A DNA stretch of 64,000 nt from Loripinus fragilis (lineage: Eukaryota > Mollusca > Bivalvia > Lucinida > Lucinidae): positions 76,091,018 through 76,155,017 of the forward strand of contig OZ026516.1 of NCBI GenBank assembly GCA_964019695.1, read 5' to 3'. Of this stretch, positions 1-10,904 are shown in pieces. The notes below the pieces were generated by a model. It was not told where the DNA came from. It saw nothing but the letters and a program-made list of their open reading frames with translations, and ran no database searches. Position 1 is the stretch's first letter. Each line of letters opens with the position of its first letter. The position numbers and the translations under genes are program-made.

Positions 1-488
1 AAGAAAAATGTTCAGCTCGCATAGAGGCCATCTAACTAATGCAATGTATCATCATGGAGAAACACTAATCAAATTAACACACCATGATGAAACAAAGAGA
101 AGGGCTCATGACTCACTGATAGAGCTAAAGAACACCTCAAGTTGAGCCACGGTGGGTCCAGCTACGGATAGGCATCAGGCACCAACCCACCGATTACGTC
201 AGAGCCGTCATAGAGTCTGAGTATGCAATTAATGAGGAAACCATAGCTATAAACCGTGATTGGGTTTAAAACTAGGCATGCAGACTGTCGTATGATATCC
301 AAGTTATATCGAAACCTTATATAACGTTTTACTATCTTTTTTAATTGATCACTAAAATTAGGTTTTCCAACAATTCGTATAACTAAATCACCTGATATGC
401 CTTGTTGCAGAAGAGTTTTTAACCCAATGTTGTATTTAACAATTAACTCTGAGTGTCTGTCGTAGAATTTAGAAATTTCCTGTGCCAA
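1..488 (-). pseudogene. PLE-A retroelement 3' end, copy A1 (RT C-terminal part plus 3' region)
   Basis: Read on the minus strand, 162-488 encodes the C-terminal part of the PLE-A protein, with the recognisable strings KYNIGLKTLLQQGIS, KPNFSDQ and SACLVLNPITV. Positions 1-170 are the start of the 3' non-coding region, including the block GTGGGTCCAGCTACGGATA. The same protein is seen more completely at 10905-12080, where reverse-transcriptase motifs precede this C-terminal part. The copy is cut by the window edge and loses homology near 488, so it is a fragment and not a functional gene. Confidence 0.7.
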
Positions 489-683
489 TAGACTTCAAAT
501 CATGTCGTGAGGAAATTGCAGGAGCCTTACAAGAATTTTGTAATCGCTGATGTAAACAAGAGCATGTTGAGTCGTATGCCTTAAATAGTTGGAAACTAAA
601 TATTTTTAAAATTATTGATGATAGCATTTCATTATATTGCAACAATTTAGATCTACCACCTAAACCTTAATTCAATTTTACTA

Positions 684-865
684 TAGTGTAGATTTTATTT
701 TCTTGTCCTTTGGGATCATGGGTTTCATTGTGGAACTTTGAAACTATTAGAGGGTCACTGATGACGCCTAAATGGCAGAAACTAGCTAGTCTGGCCCAGG
801 AAATATGTACACTCTGGTTTCAGTTCTTTGGTGCAGTCTTTGCTTCCAAAGGATACCCTTTTAAG
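684..865 (+). repeat. family-B dispersed repeat core, copy 1
   Basis: A core of about 175 bp running from TGTAGATTTTATTTTCTTG to AAAGGATACCC. It recurs in the same orientation at 9832-10005 and inverted at 32765-32945 and 36096-36275. The inverted copies share only the core, so this is a mobile or duplicated module. No coding signal is convincing in it. Confidence 0.75.
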
Positions 866-1464
866 AACATATTAGACACTGGAAGAAAGGGATCCAGGAA
901 TTCCATAGGAGGTTTGTTTTTGCACTTGCAGATAAGGCTGCTAACAAGTCGTTTGAAAAAGATACTATATTAACACCCTAAAGCAAGAACTTAGCATTGC
1001 AAAAACATATGAGCATAACAAGCTTGCATTGCCATCGACCGGAAGCATTTTATCAAATACTGACCTGTCTGATTTGAGCACTGTGGGTACATGTGACATA
1101 TTTGTTTACCGAATGCGTCACAGAGTCATGTGATTCGCCCGATTGGCTGATTCAATATTGTTTATCAAGCGCGTCATCACGTGTCACTGAAACGGTTTCA
1201 GTGAAAATGCCATGCGGAGAATGTTTTCAAAAATGTTCTAGTGCATACGATATGATCAGTCTATGGCTGAATACCGTTATACCTATCATTGTTATGATTT
1301 GGCTACCCAAAATGACCAGATATCCCCATTGAAGGATTATCTATAGGCATTTAACGCTTGTTACTTTTTAACGTATGTGTTTTGAGTAATGCGCACCGCG
1401 TAACAGCACAAACCCGACTTTTCAGTCGTGATGTCCCATAGCAGACAGGTCGATCCTTTAGTAT

Positions 1465-1800
1465 TTTGTTTTTTCAACATTTATCTTTAGTCCAGACATT
1501 TCATAATATTTTTGTAAGACATCTTGTGCTTCTCTGAGTGAGTTTTCAGATCCATTTAAAAATAGTTGAGTATCGTCTGCATACTGACTTATTTTATACT
1601 CCTTATTATCAATTATTATTCAACGGAAATCATTGTTATTTCTTATCATTTTTCCTAATATCTTAGCGCATAAGATAAAAATATAAGGTGATATTGGGTC
1701 ACCCCGTTTTGAATAGAAAAACTAGCATCACTATTGTTTTGTGTCTGATTTCGTTTTATTATGGTATTTTCTTACTGACTTGTATCAAATGACATGGAGC
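1465..1800 (-). pseudogene. LINE reverse-transcriptase fragment
   Basis: The minus strand reads through RT motifs typical of non-LTR retrotransposons: GDPISPYIFILCAKILGKMI, then a stop, then ISQYADDTQLFL with the catalytic YADD box, then GLKINVEKTK. A frameshift lies just before the GDPISP block and a stop lies between the blocks, so it is dead. The style (QYADDTQLFL) matches the LINE whose C-terminal part lies at 12605-14070; membership of one family is an inference. It directly abuts the end of the duplicated segment at 1464. Confidence 0.75.
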
Positions 1801-1902
1801 ATGCGCATTCAGTATATGATATATATGTATCAGGTAACAGGATAAAATTGTAGCCTGTGATGTTTAATATCGAAGTACTCAGTGCATGATACTTGATTTC
1901 AG

Positions 1903-1941
1903 GTTCCGCCTGAAGTACATCCTGAAGTACAGCCTGAAGTA
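1903..1941. repeat. short CCTGAAGTAC direct repeats
   Basis: Three imperfect copies of a 12-bp unit around CCTGAAGTAC precede the mariner-type element, and two more follow it at 2971-2993. The array therefore existed before the insertion and supplied the TA target. Confidence 0.7.
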
Positions 1942-2967
1942 CGAGGGTTGTCCCAGAAAGTCGTAGACTTCTTAAATAGCAAGAAAAGTTTACGCGAGAG
2001 CATGTTTATAGTTTGTAGAAATATTGGACTATCTATTTTTAACATTTTGAGTGCATTAATGACCAAAAAAATCAAAAGGAAGTATTTCTATGGTCATTCT
2101 ATCTCAGTAAGGTACGCGTCACCGGCGCACGTAAAAATGAAAGAAATAAAATAGTATAAATTATTTTCAATAAGCGGTTGTATCGAAACTCGAGATGATA
2201 CCCGTTAATCATTCATATTTGAGGAAACGTCATTGAATTGCACGTATTGTCACAAAATTTCAAAGCGATTGCATAATTAAAGAACTGACGGCAAACGATC
2301 AAAACAAGTCGGGCGAGCTCGATCAGTGAAAAAAAGCAACATCTTACGTACAGGCGGAGCAGCAGAGAGTAATACAGTTTTGTTTTGAGTCCAGAATGGC
2401 AACACTTGATACTTTAAACTAAGTAAAACAAGACGAATATCACCTGAATATATCACAGACTTTAGTATACAAATTACTTTCGAGATTTTGCGAGGGACAG
2501 CTGCAGCCGAGCGTATGGGAAGACCGCCACTTAGAAATACTGGCAAATGTACGGAAGTTAAAATTAGTCGTCAGCAACGACAGAAGACAAACGGTGCGCC
2601 ACCTAGCTGGGATAACAGGTTGAGGGAACCCTACGGTGCATATGATATTAAAATAAGACTTGAAAATGGCACATGCATCTGCAAGATGCATTCCGCATTC
2701 ACTATTGGAAGATGATTGTGGACATAACTTAGCTAGTTACAATTGTAAACTTTCCGACGTCCTTAGTAATTCAAATGGCGTGCGCTGGTGGGTCAGACCT
2801 ATAGCTGGAAAAATGAGTGCACAAATTTCATTATTAGATATTTCTCCTTAAAAATGTGCATGGTAATGCAGAAATAATGGAAGAATTCACAAGTAAAATT
2901 TGATTGCAATAGACCATATCGTTTTCTTGATATATAAAAAGTCTACGACTTTCTGGGACAACCCTCG
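1942..2967. mobile_element. mariner-type element with TIRs (about 1,026 bp)
   Basis: The left end at 1942 starts CGAGGGTTGTCCCAGAAAG and the right end at 2967 is its reverse complement; the inverted match runs over roughly 45 bp with few mismatches. A TA dinucleotide flanks each end (1940-1941 and 2968-2969), which is the target duplication of the Tc1/mariner superfamily. The interior has several short frames (for example 2488-2715 plus and 2440-2691 minus) but no transposase D,D(E/D) motif that I recognise, so it is probably non-autonomous. Confidence 0.75.
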
Positions 2968-2969
2968 TA

Positions 2970-3489
2970 CATCCTGAAGTACGGTCTGAAGTACTTTCTT
3001 AAAGTTCCGCCTGAAAGTAGGCCTGAGATAATGCCTAAAGTGTTGGCATAAAACACATGAAGTTGGCCTGATGTGATGGGCGAGGTTTACCTGATATACA
3101 AGATGCATATGTGGTTACAGAAATGTTTATCAGCCGCTGTTACCAGACCAAATACCAACCTTGAAGCTGACACATCATATTATCAAGTGCAAGAATATTT
3201 CAGCATTCCTAAAAGTTAAGATGTTCTGATATTTTCTATTTACGCCAGTTAACCAAGAACATTTCATCCACTTCCCTGATGACATACAGACCTTACCTAG
3301 ACGTACAAGAAGCAGAAGCCATTGAAATTATTCTCAAATATTTTTTTTTTGTTTGACGATGTTTTTTTTTTTTTAAACTATATTATTATTTTTAAGTTAA
3401 ACATTGTTTTGTACTTATTTCCACAATTGTTTGTGATCAGTCTTCATCCGTTGTGGTTTGCGCTTACCTGGGGCTCGTCCGTCCTTGAC
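2970..3489. other. no recognisable gene; T-rich tract
   Basis: Flanking sequence of the mariner-type element followed by T-rich DNA (homopolymer runs near 3340-3375). I see no coding, RNA or repeat signature beyond this. Confidence 0.5.
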
Positions 3490-3590
3490 AGCAGCAAAGG
3501 GTATTTTTCTCTATTTTTGCCCTTATTCTAACCAAAGCCTTACCGAAAAGGGGTATTTTTCCTATTTTTACCCTTATTCTAACCAAAAAT
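3490..3590 (+). repeat. minisatellite, about two units
   Basis: Two copies of the ~51-bp unit (core TCTATTTTTGCCCTTATTC, then TAACCAAAGCC, then a TACCAAAAAGGG-like end). The array stops exactly where the PLE-A 3' end begins, at the ACCAAAAATAGTAAGTGAG junction. Confidence 0.85.
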
Positions 3591-4796
3591 AGTAAGTGAG
3601 TATGATCAGGAAATACCACAATCACAAACTGCAGACTACCCCGTGGCACCGCGAGGAAGAGCCGCTCAACCATCACGAGACACCAGGAAGACAAATTAAG
3701 CAAAGCAATGAGCAAAACATAGAACAATTACAGACTCCCACAATGGGAGTAACAATAAACAAAAAGTCAACAACAACAGAACCACCGCCTTAGAACGGAC
3801 AGCAGCCTAAGCCACCGGGGGGGGGGCTTAAATGCATTTTACTGGTACCAAATCTTCGCCCTAGATTCTGCTGTTGTTGAATTACAAGAAATGTTCAGCT
3901 CACATGGAGGCCATCTAACTAATGCAATGTATCATCATGGAAAACACTCTAATCAAATTTACACTCCATGATGAAACAAAGAAAAGGGCTCATGACTCAC
4001 AGATAGTCAGAGCTAAAGAAAACCTCAAGTTGAGCCACGGTGGGTCCAGCTACAGATAAGCATCAGGCACCAACCCACCGATTAAAGCTTTACGTCAGAG
4101 CCGTCATAGAGTCTGAGGCCTGACCCACCGTCGTGCAATTAAAGAGGAAACCATAGCTATAAACCGTGATTGGGTTTAAAACTAGGCATGCAGACTGTCG
4201 CATGATATCCAAATTATATTCAACCCTTATATAACGTTTTACCATCTTTTTGAATTGATCACTAAAATTAGGTTTTCCAACAATTCGTTTGAATTTATAG
4301 ACTAAATCACCATAAAATATAGGTTCCGATATGCCTTGTTGCAGAAGAGTTTTTAACCCAATGTTCTATTTAACAATTAACTCTGAGTGTCTGTAGTAGA
4401 ATTTAGAAAATGCTTTTCGAATTTTATGATATCTATAACCTTAATTAAATTAAATAATTTAGCAGTTAGAAATAAATTTCTGCTGTTGAAGTCATCAACA
4501 TTAGAGCACACTCTAGCAAAACGAATAAGCTGAGAAATATATACACCATAGGAAGGAGAGCGAGGAACATCTCCATCAAAAAATGGGAAATTTACTATTT
4601 CAAAATTAAAATCATCCCGTTTATCATAAATTTTAGAAGAAACTATGCCATTTGTTATTGACAAGAAGTCCAAAAACGGAGCTTCAGTATCAGAAGAATT
4701 CGCCTTATTTAACTGAAGTTCAGTTGGATATATCTGACCTACCATTTGTTCGAAATAAGGATTATCAATATTAAGTAAGTCATCTAAATATCTGGA
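3591..4796 (-). pseudogene. PLE-A retroelement, copy A2
   Basis: Minus-strand copy. The 3' non-coding region spans about 3591-4130 and the protein part about 4130-4796. Reading inward from 4796, the sequence enters at the RT catalytic box SRYLDDLLNIDN (first Asp intact here, unlike copy A6). It continues with GQIYPTELQLNKANSSDTE, KIYDKRDDFNFE and ISQLIRFARVCSNVDDFN, then meets frameshifts. The copy ends abruptly at 4796 in minisatellite. The RT domain upstream of motif C is missing, so the copy is dead. Confidence 0.75.
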
Positions 4797-5930
4797 GGTA
4801 GCCCTACCAAAAAGGGTGTGATCTCTATTTTTGCTCTAACCCTTAACAAAGCTATGCGACAGAGTTTGTTTTTTCTCAAATTTTTCCCTACTTCTTGCCA
4901 AAGCTCTACCACAAAGGTTAGGCTTTGTTAGAATAAGGACAGAAATCGAGAGAAAATCGTTTTTGGTAGGGCTTTGCTTAGAATAAGGGCAAAAATAGAG
5001 AAAAACACCCTTTTTGGCAGGGCCTTGTATAGAATAATGGAAAAATAGAGAAACACACCCTTTTTGATATACTTAGGTTAGAATAAGGGCAAAAATAGAC
5101 AAAAACACCCTTTTTGGTTGGGCTTTGGTTAGAAAAAGGGCAATAATAGAGAAAACACCTTTTTGGTAGGGCTTTGCTTAGAATAAGGATAATAATAGAG
5201 AAATCACCCTTTTTGGAAGGATTTTGTTAGAATAAGTGCAAAACTAGAGAAAAACAACCTTTTTGGTATGACTTTGGGTAGAATAAGGGCAAAAATAGAG
5301 AAAACACCCTTTTTGGTAGGGTTTTGGTTAGAAAAAGGGCAATAATAGAGAAAACAGCCCTTATGGTAAGGCTTTGGTTGGAATCAGGGCATAAATCGAG
5401 AAAACGCCCTTTGTGGCAGGGCTTTGGTTAGGGTTAGAGCAAAAATAGAGAAAACACCCTTTTGGGTAGGGCTTTGGTTAGAATAAGAGCAAAATAGAGG
5501 AAAACGTCCTTTTAGGTACGGCTTTGGTTAGAATAAGGATAAAAATAGAGAAAAACACCCTTTTTGGTTGGGCTTTGGTTTGAATAAGAGCGAAAATAGA
5601 GAAAAAAACACACATCCATTCTAGTATTGCAATCATTTGATGGGGAAGAGAGAGCTGATTGCTTTTTGGTAAGGCTTTGGTTAGAATAAGGATAAAATAG
5701 AGATAAATGTCATTTTTGGAAGAGCTTTGGTTAGAATAAGGATAAAATATAGATAAATACCATTTTTGGATGGGCTTTGGTTAGAATAAGAGCAAGAATA
5801 GAGGAAAAGACCCTTTTTGGCTGGGCTTTGGTTAGAATAAGGGCAAAAATAAGTAAAACATTCTTTGTGGTTGTAATTTGGTTAGGATTAAAGCAAAAAC
5901 ATATTTTTTGGTAGGGCTTTGATGCTTATA
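4797..5930 (-). repeat. minisatellite array, inverted orientation
   Basis: About 22 diverged copies of the ~51-bp unit, read here as its reverse complement (CCCTTTTTGGTAGGGCTTTGG). The block at about 5340-5790, which includes a short piece of PLE-A 3' region (TCTAGTATTGCAATCAT), is repeated directly at 6618-7080. So the array evolved by copying blocks of several units. Confidence 0.9.
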
Positions 5931-6445
5931 TGTAGCTGGACCCACCATGGCTCAACTTGATTTTTTCTTCAGCTCTGACTATCTGTGAGGCATGAGCCCT
6001 TTTCTTTGTTTCATTATGGTGTGTTTATTTGATTAGAGTTTTCTCCATGATGATACAATGCATTAGTTAGACGACCTCCATGCGAGCTGAACATTTTTTG
6101 TACTTCAACAACAGCAGAATCTAGGGCGAAGATTTGGTACCAGTAAAATGAATTTCAGCCCCCCCCCCCCCCGGTGGCTTAGGCTGCTGTCCGTTCTAAG
6201 GCGCTGGTTCTGTTGTTATTGACTTGTTTGTTTATTGTTACAATGGGAGTCTGTAATTGTTCTATGTTTTGTTGTACGTTACTTTATGTCCATTCTAGTA
6301 TTGCAATCATCTTGATGGGGAAGAGAGAGAGCTGATTGATTTGCTTAATTTGTCTTCTTGGTGTCTCAAGGTGGTTGAGTGGCTCTTCCTCGAGGTGCCG
6401 TGGGGTTGTCTGCGGTTTGTGATTATGGTATTTCAAGATCTTACT
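5931..6445 (+). mobile_element. PLE-A 3' region, copy A3
   Basis: Only the ~500-bp non-coding 3' region of PLE-A is present. It runs from the TGTAGCTGGACCCACC block through a C-rich run at 6161-6173 to the GGTATTTCAAGATCTTACTT end, then passes straight into minisatellite. It is the inverted partner of 7729-8245. Confidence 0.85.
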
Positions 6446-7083
6446 TGATTTCTATTTTTGGTTAGAATAAGGGCAAAAATAGAGAAAAACACCCTTCCTG
6501 GTAAAGCTTTGGTAAGAATAAGGTAAAATAGAGAAAAACAACCTTTTTGGTAGAGCTTTGGTTAGTATTAGAGCAAAATAGAGAAGAAACACCCTTTTTG
6601 GTAGGGCTTTGGTTAGAAAAAGGGCAATAATAGAGAAAACACCCCTTATGGTAAGGCTTTGGTTGGAATCAGGGCAAAAATCGAGAAAACGCCCTTTGTG
6701 GCAGGGCTTTGGTTAGGGTTAGAGCAAAAATAGAGAAAACACCCTTTTAGATAGGGCTTTGGTTAGAATAAGAGCAAAAATAGAGGAAAACATCCTTTTT
6801 GGTACGGCTTTGGTTAGAATAAGGATAAAATAGAGAAAAACACCCTTTTTGGTTGGGCTTTGGTTTGAATAAGAGCGAAAATAGAGAAAAACACATCCAT
6901 TCTAGTATTGCAATCATTTGATGGGGAAGAGAGAGAGAGAGAGCTGATTGCTTTTTGGTAGGGCTTTGGTTAGAATAAGGATAAAATAGAGATAAAAACC
7001 ATTTTTGGAAGGGCTTTGGTTAGAATAAGGATAAAATAGAGATAAATACCATTTTTGGATGGGCTTTGGTTAGAATAAGAGTT
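6446..7083 (-). repeat. minisatellite array, inverted orientation, left of a symmetry point
   Basis: About 12 units in reverse orientation. Near 7080 the array flips to the forward orientation without any intervening sequence, giving a head-to-head junction. Confidence 0.9.
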
Positions 7084-7728
7084 ATTCTCTATTATTGACC
7101 TTAATCTAACCAAAGCCGTACCAAACAGGACGTTTTCTCTATTTTGTCCTTATTCTAACCGAAGCCCTACCCAAAAGGGTATTTTCTCTATTTTTGCTCT
7201 AACCCTAACCAAAGCCCTGCCACAAAGGGTGTTTTCTAGATATTTGCCCTGATTCCAACCAAAGCCTTACCATAAGGGGTGTTTTCTCTATTATTGCCCT
7301 TTTTCTAACCAAAACCCTACCAAAAAGGGTGTTTTCTCTATTTATGCCCTAATTCTAACCAAAGTTATACCAAAAAGGTTGTTTTTCTCTAGTTTTGTAC
7401 TTATTCTAACAAAATCCTTCCATAAAGGGTGATTTTCTCTATTATTATCCTTATTCTAAGCAGAGTACTACCAAAAAGGTTGTTTTTCTATATTTTTGCT
7501 CTTATTCTAACCAAAGCCATACCAAAAAGGGTGTTTCTTCTCCATTTTAGTCTAATGCTAACGAAAGCCCTACCAAAAAGTGTGTTTATCTCTATTTTGT
7601 CCTTATTCTAACCAAAAGCCCTACCAAATAGGTTGTTTTCTATATTTTGCCCTTATTCTTACCAAAGCTTTACTAGGAAGGGTGTTTTTCTCTATTTTTG
7701 CCCTTATTCTAACCAAAAATAGAAATCA
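7084..7728 (+). repeat. minisatellite array, forward orientation
   Basis: About 12 units. The part 7084-7420 is a reverse complement of about 5200-5530, unit variant by unit variant (for example the variant ending in ATAAGGGGTG). It ends at the PLE-A 3' end. Confidence 0.9.
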
Positions 7729-8245
7729 AGTAAGATCTTGAAATACCACAATCACAAACCGCAGACAACCCCACGGCACCTCGAGGAAGAGCCACTCAAC
7801 CACCTTGAGACACCAAGAAGACAAATTAAGCAAATCAATCAGCTCTCTCTCTTCTCCATCAAGATGATTGCAATACTAGAATGGACATAAAGTAACGTAC
7901 AACAAAACATAGAACAATTACAGACTCCCATTGTAACAATAAACAAGTCAACAACAACAGAACCACCGCCTTAGAACAGACAGCAGCCTAAGCCACCGGG
8001 GGGTGGGGGCTTAAAATCATATTACGGGTACCAAATGTTCGCCCTAGATTCTGCTGTTGTTGAAGTACAAGAAATGTTCAGCTCGCATGGAGCTTGTCTA
8101 ACTAATGCATTGTATCATCATGGAGAAAAACTCTAATCAAATTAACACACCATAATAAAACAAATAAAAGGGCTCATGACTCTCAGATAGAAAGAGCTGA
8201 AGAAAAAATCAAGTTGAGCCATGGTGGGTCCAGCTACATATAAGC
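7729..8245 (-). mobile_element. PLE-A 3' region, copy A4
   Basis: Near-exact inverted copy of 5931-6445 including the flanking minisatellite variants on both sides. It is non-coding. The C-rich run of copy A3 appears here as a G-rich run near 7998-8009. Confidence 0.85.
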
Positions 8246-8814
8246 ATCAAAGCCCTACAAAAAATGTTTTTTCTCTATTTTGCTCTAATCCTAACCAAAT
8301 TACAACCACAAATAATGTTTTACTTTATTTTTCTTCCCTTATTCAAACCAAAGCCCAGCCAAAAAGGGTGTTTTTCTCTATTTTTGCTCTTATTCTGACC
8401 AAAGCCCTACCAAAAAGGGTTTTTTCCTCTATTTTTGCTATTATTCTAACCAAAACCCTACCAAAAAGGGTGTTTTTCTCCTCAATTTTCGCTCTTATTC
8501 AAACCAAAGCCCTACCAAATGGGGTGTTTTTTTGTATTTTTGCTCTTATTCTAACCAAAGCCCTACCAAAACGGTGTTTTTCTCTATTTTTGCTCTAACC
8601 CTAACCAAAGCTATACCACAAAGGGTGTGTTTCTCTATTTTTGCCCTCATTCTAACCAAAGCCTTACCAAAAAGGGTGTTTTTCTCTATTAATCTCCTAA
8701 ATCTAATCAAAGCCCTACCAAAAAGGTTTTTTTCTCTATTTTTGCTCTAAATCTAACTTAAGCCCAACCAAAAAGGGTGTTTTTCTCTATTTTTGCTCTT
8801 ATTCTAACCAAAAA
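8246..8814 (+). repeat. minisatellite array, forward orientation
   Basis: About 11 units of the ~51-bp repeat. It contains a long spurious frame because the unit length is a multiple of three. It ends at the TAAGTGAG junction with copy A5. Confidence 0.9.
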
Positions 8815-9640
8815 TTGTAAGTGAGTACCACAATCACAAACCGCAGACAACCCCGTGGCACCGCGAGGAAGAACCGCTCAACCATCATGAGACATTAGGA
8901 AGAGAAATTAAGCAAAGCAACCAACTCTCTCTCTCTCTCTCTCTTCCCCATCAAGATGATTGCAATACTAGAGTGGACATAAAGTAACGTACAACAAAAC
9001 ATAGAACAATTACAGACTCCAACAATGGGAGTAACAATAAACAAAAAGTCAACAACAACAGAACCACTGCCTTAGAACGGACAGCAGCCCAAGCCACCAG
9101 GGTGCTTAAATGCATTTTACTGGTACCAAATTTTCGCCCTAGATTCTGCTGTTGTTGAAGTGCAAGAAAAATGTCCAGCTCGCATAGAGGCCATCTAACT
9201 AATGCAATGTATCATCATGGAGAAACACTCTAATCAAATTAACACACCATGATGAAACAAAGAGAAGGGCTCATGACTCACGGATAGTCAGAGCTAAAGA
9301 AAACCTCAAGTTGAGCCACGGTGGGTCCAGCTACGGATATGCATCAGGCACCAACCCACCGATTACGTCAGAGCCGTCATAGAGTCTGAGTCTGCAATTA
9401 AAGAGGAAACCATAGCTATAAACCGTGATTGGGTTTAAAACTAGGCATGCAGACTATCGAAACCTTATATAACGTTTTACTATCTTTTTGAATTGATCAC
9501 TAAAATTAGGTTTTCCAACAATTTGTATAACTAAATCACCTGATATGCCTTGTTGCAGAAGAGTTTTTAACCCAATGTTGTATTTAACAATTAACTCTGA
9601 GGGTCTGTCGTAGAATTTAGAAATTTCCTGTGCCAATAGA
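8815..9640 (-). pseudogene. PLE-A retroelement 3' end, copy A5
   Basis: Minus-strand 3' region (about 8815-9380) plus a C-terminal protein part at 9454-9636 with KYNIGLKTLLQQGIS. It carries a roughly 20-bp deletion relative to copy A1. Positions 9164 onward belong to the second copy of the 1.45-kb duplicated segment. Confidence 0.75.
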
Positions 9641-10612
9641 CTTCAAATCATGTCGTGAGGAAATTGCAGGAGCCTTACAAGAATTTTGTAATCGCTGATG
9701 TAAACAAGAGCATGTTGAGTCGTATGCCTTAAATAGTTGGAAACTAAATATTTTTAAAATTATTGATGATAGCATTTCATTATATTGCAACAATTTAGAT
9801 CTACCACTTAAACCTTAATTCAATTTTACCATAGTGTAGATTTTCTTTTCTTGTCCTTTGGGATCATGGGTTTCATTGTGGAACTTTGAAACTATTAGAG
9901 GGTCACTGATGACGCCTAAATGGCAGAAACTAGCTAGTCTGGCCCAGGAAATATGTACACTCTGGTTTCAGTTCTTTGGTGCAGTCTTTGCTTCCAAAGG
10001 ATACCCTTTTAAGAACATATTAGACACTGGAAGAAAGGGATCCAGGAATTCCATAGGAGGTTTGTTTTTGCACTTGCAGATAAGGCTGCTAACAAGTCGT
10101 TTGAAAAAGATACTATATTAACACCCTAAAGCAAGAACTTAGCATTGCAAAAACATATGAGCATAACAGGCTTGCATTGTCATCGACCGTTAGCATTTTA
10201 TCAAATACTGACCTGTCTGATTTGAGCACAGTGGGTACATGTGACATATTTGTTTACCGAATGCGTCACAGAGTCATGTGATTCGCCCGATTGGCTGATT
10301 CAATATTGTTTATCAAGCGCGTCATCACGTGTCACTGAAACGGTTTCAATGAAAATGCCATGCGGAGAATGTTTTCAAAAATGTTCTAGTGCATACGATA
10401 TGATCAGTCTATGGCTGAATACCGTAATACCTATCATTGTTATGATTTGGCTACCCAAAATGACCAGATATCCCCATTGAAGGATTATCTATAGGCATTT
10501 AACGCTTGTTACTTTTTAACGTAGGTGTTTTGAGTAATGCGCACCGCGTAACAGCACAAACCCGACTTTTCAGTCGTGATGTCCCATAGCAGACAGGTCG
10601 ATCCTTTAGTAT
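9164..10612. repeat. 1.45-kb duplicated segment, copy 2
   Basis: Direct duplicate of 1-1464 (PLE-A 3' end, family-B core at 9832-10005, conserved short frame at 10241-10480). After 10612 the two copies have unrelated flanks: LINE RT for copy 1, and a short unique stretch followed by PLE-A copy A6 here. Confidence 0.9.
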
Positions 10613-10904
10613 CGCGCCTGTGCAGAAAATGAAAAGGCTTGATGAGACGTCTATCATTGATAGGCATCGATGCCATATGGCAGCGAAGTTTGGGTTGTTT
10701 GTTGACGAGGACCATAGCAAGCTTCCTACTGGTTACCTAAACTTCATAAACGGCCTTATAAATCGCGTTTTATTGTTAATTCTAGTACATGTACAACTTT
10801 TGAGTTGTCTATTCTTTTGATTTCTTGACTCACTGCGATTAAAAACCATGTCATTAAATATTGCACAATTGTTTATGAAAGAAATGGTAAGAATTTATTT
10901 GGTC

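Larger units (their letters stand above)
1..1464. repeat. 1.45-kb duplicated segment, copy 1
   Basis: This stretch recurs in the same orientation at 9164-10612 with only scattered substitutions and small indels (for example about 20 bp near 290 are absent from the second copy). The copies part company abruptly after the shared string ATCCTTTAGTAT. The segment contains the PLE-A 3' end on the minus strand (1-488), then the family-B core (684-865), then a stretch with a short reading frame at 1093-1332. The small frames at 710-973 and 1093-1332 are conserved only because the DNA was duplicated; their products match nothing I know. Confidence 0.9.

Noticed and set aside
710..973. 87-codon frame conserved at 9858-10121 as a candidate small gene
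   Set aside because: Identity follows from recent duplication of the whole segment; the inverted family-B copies at 32765 and 36096 do not preserve the frame as a unit.
5425..6725. Interstitial telomere repeats (GGTTAGGGTTAG)
   Set aside because: Only about two TTAGGG-like steps occur, within a 51-bp unit variant; no true (TTAGGG)n run is present.
4797..8814. CRISPR-like array of regularly spaced repeats
   Set aside because: The units are contiguous ~51-bp minisatellite copies with no unique spacers, in a eukaryotic context without cas genes.
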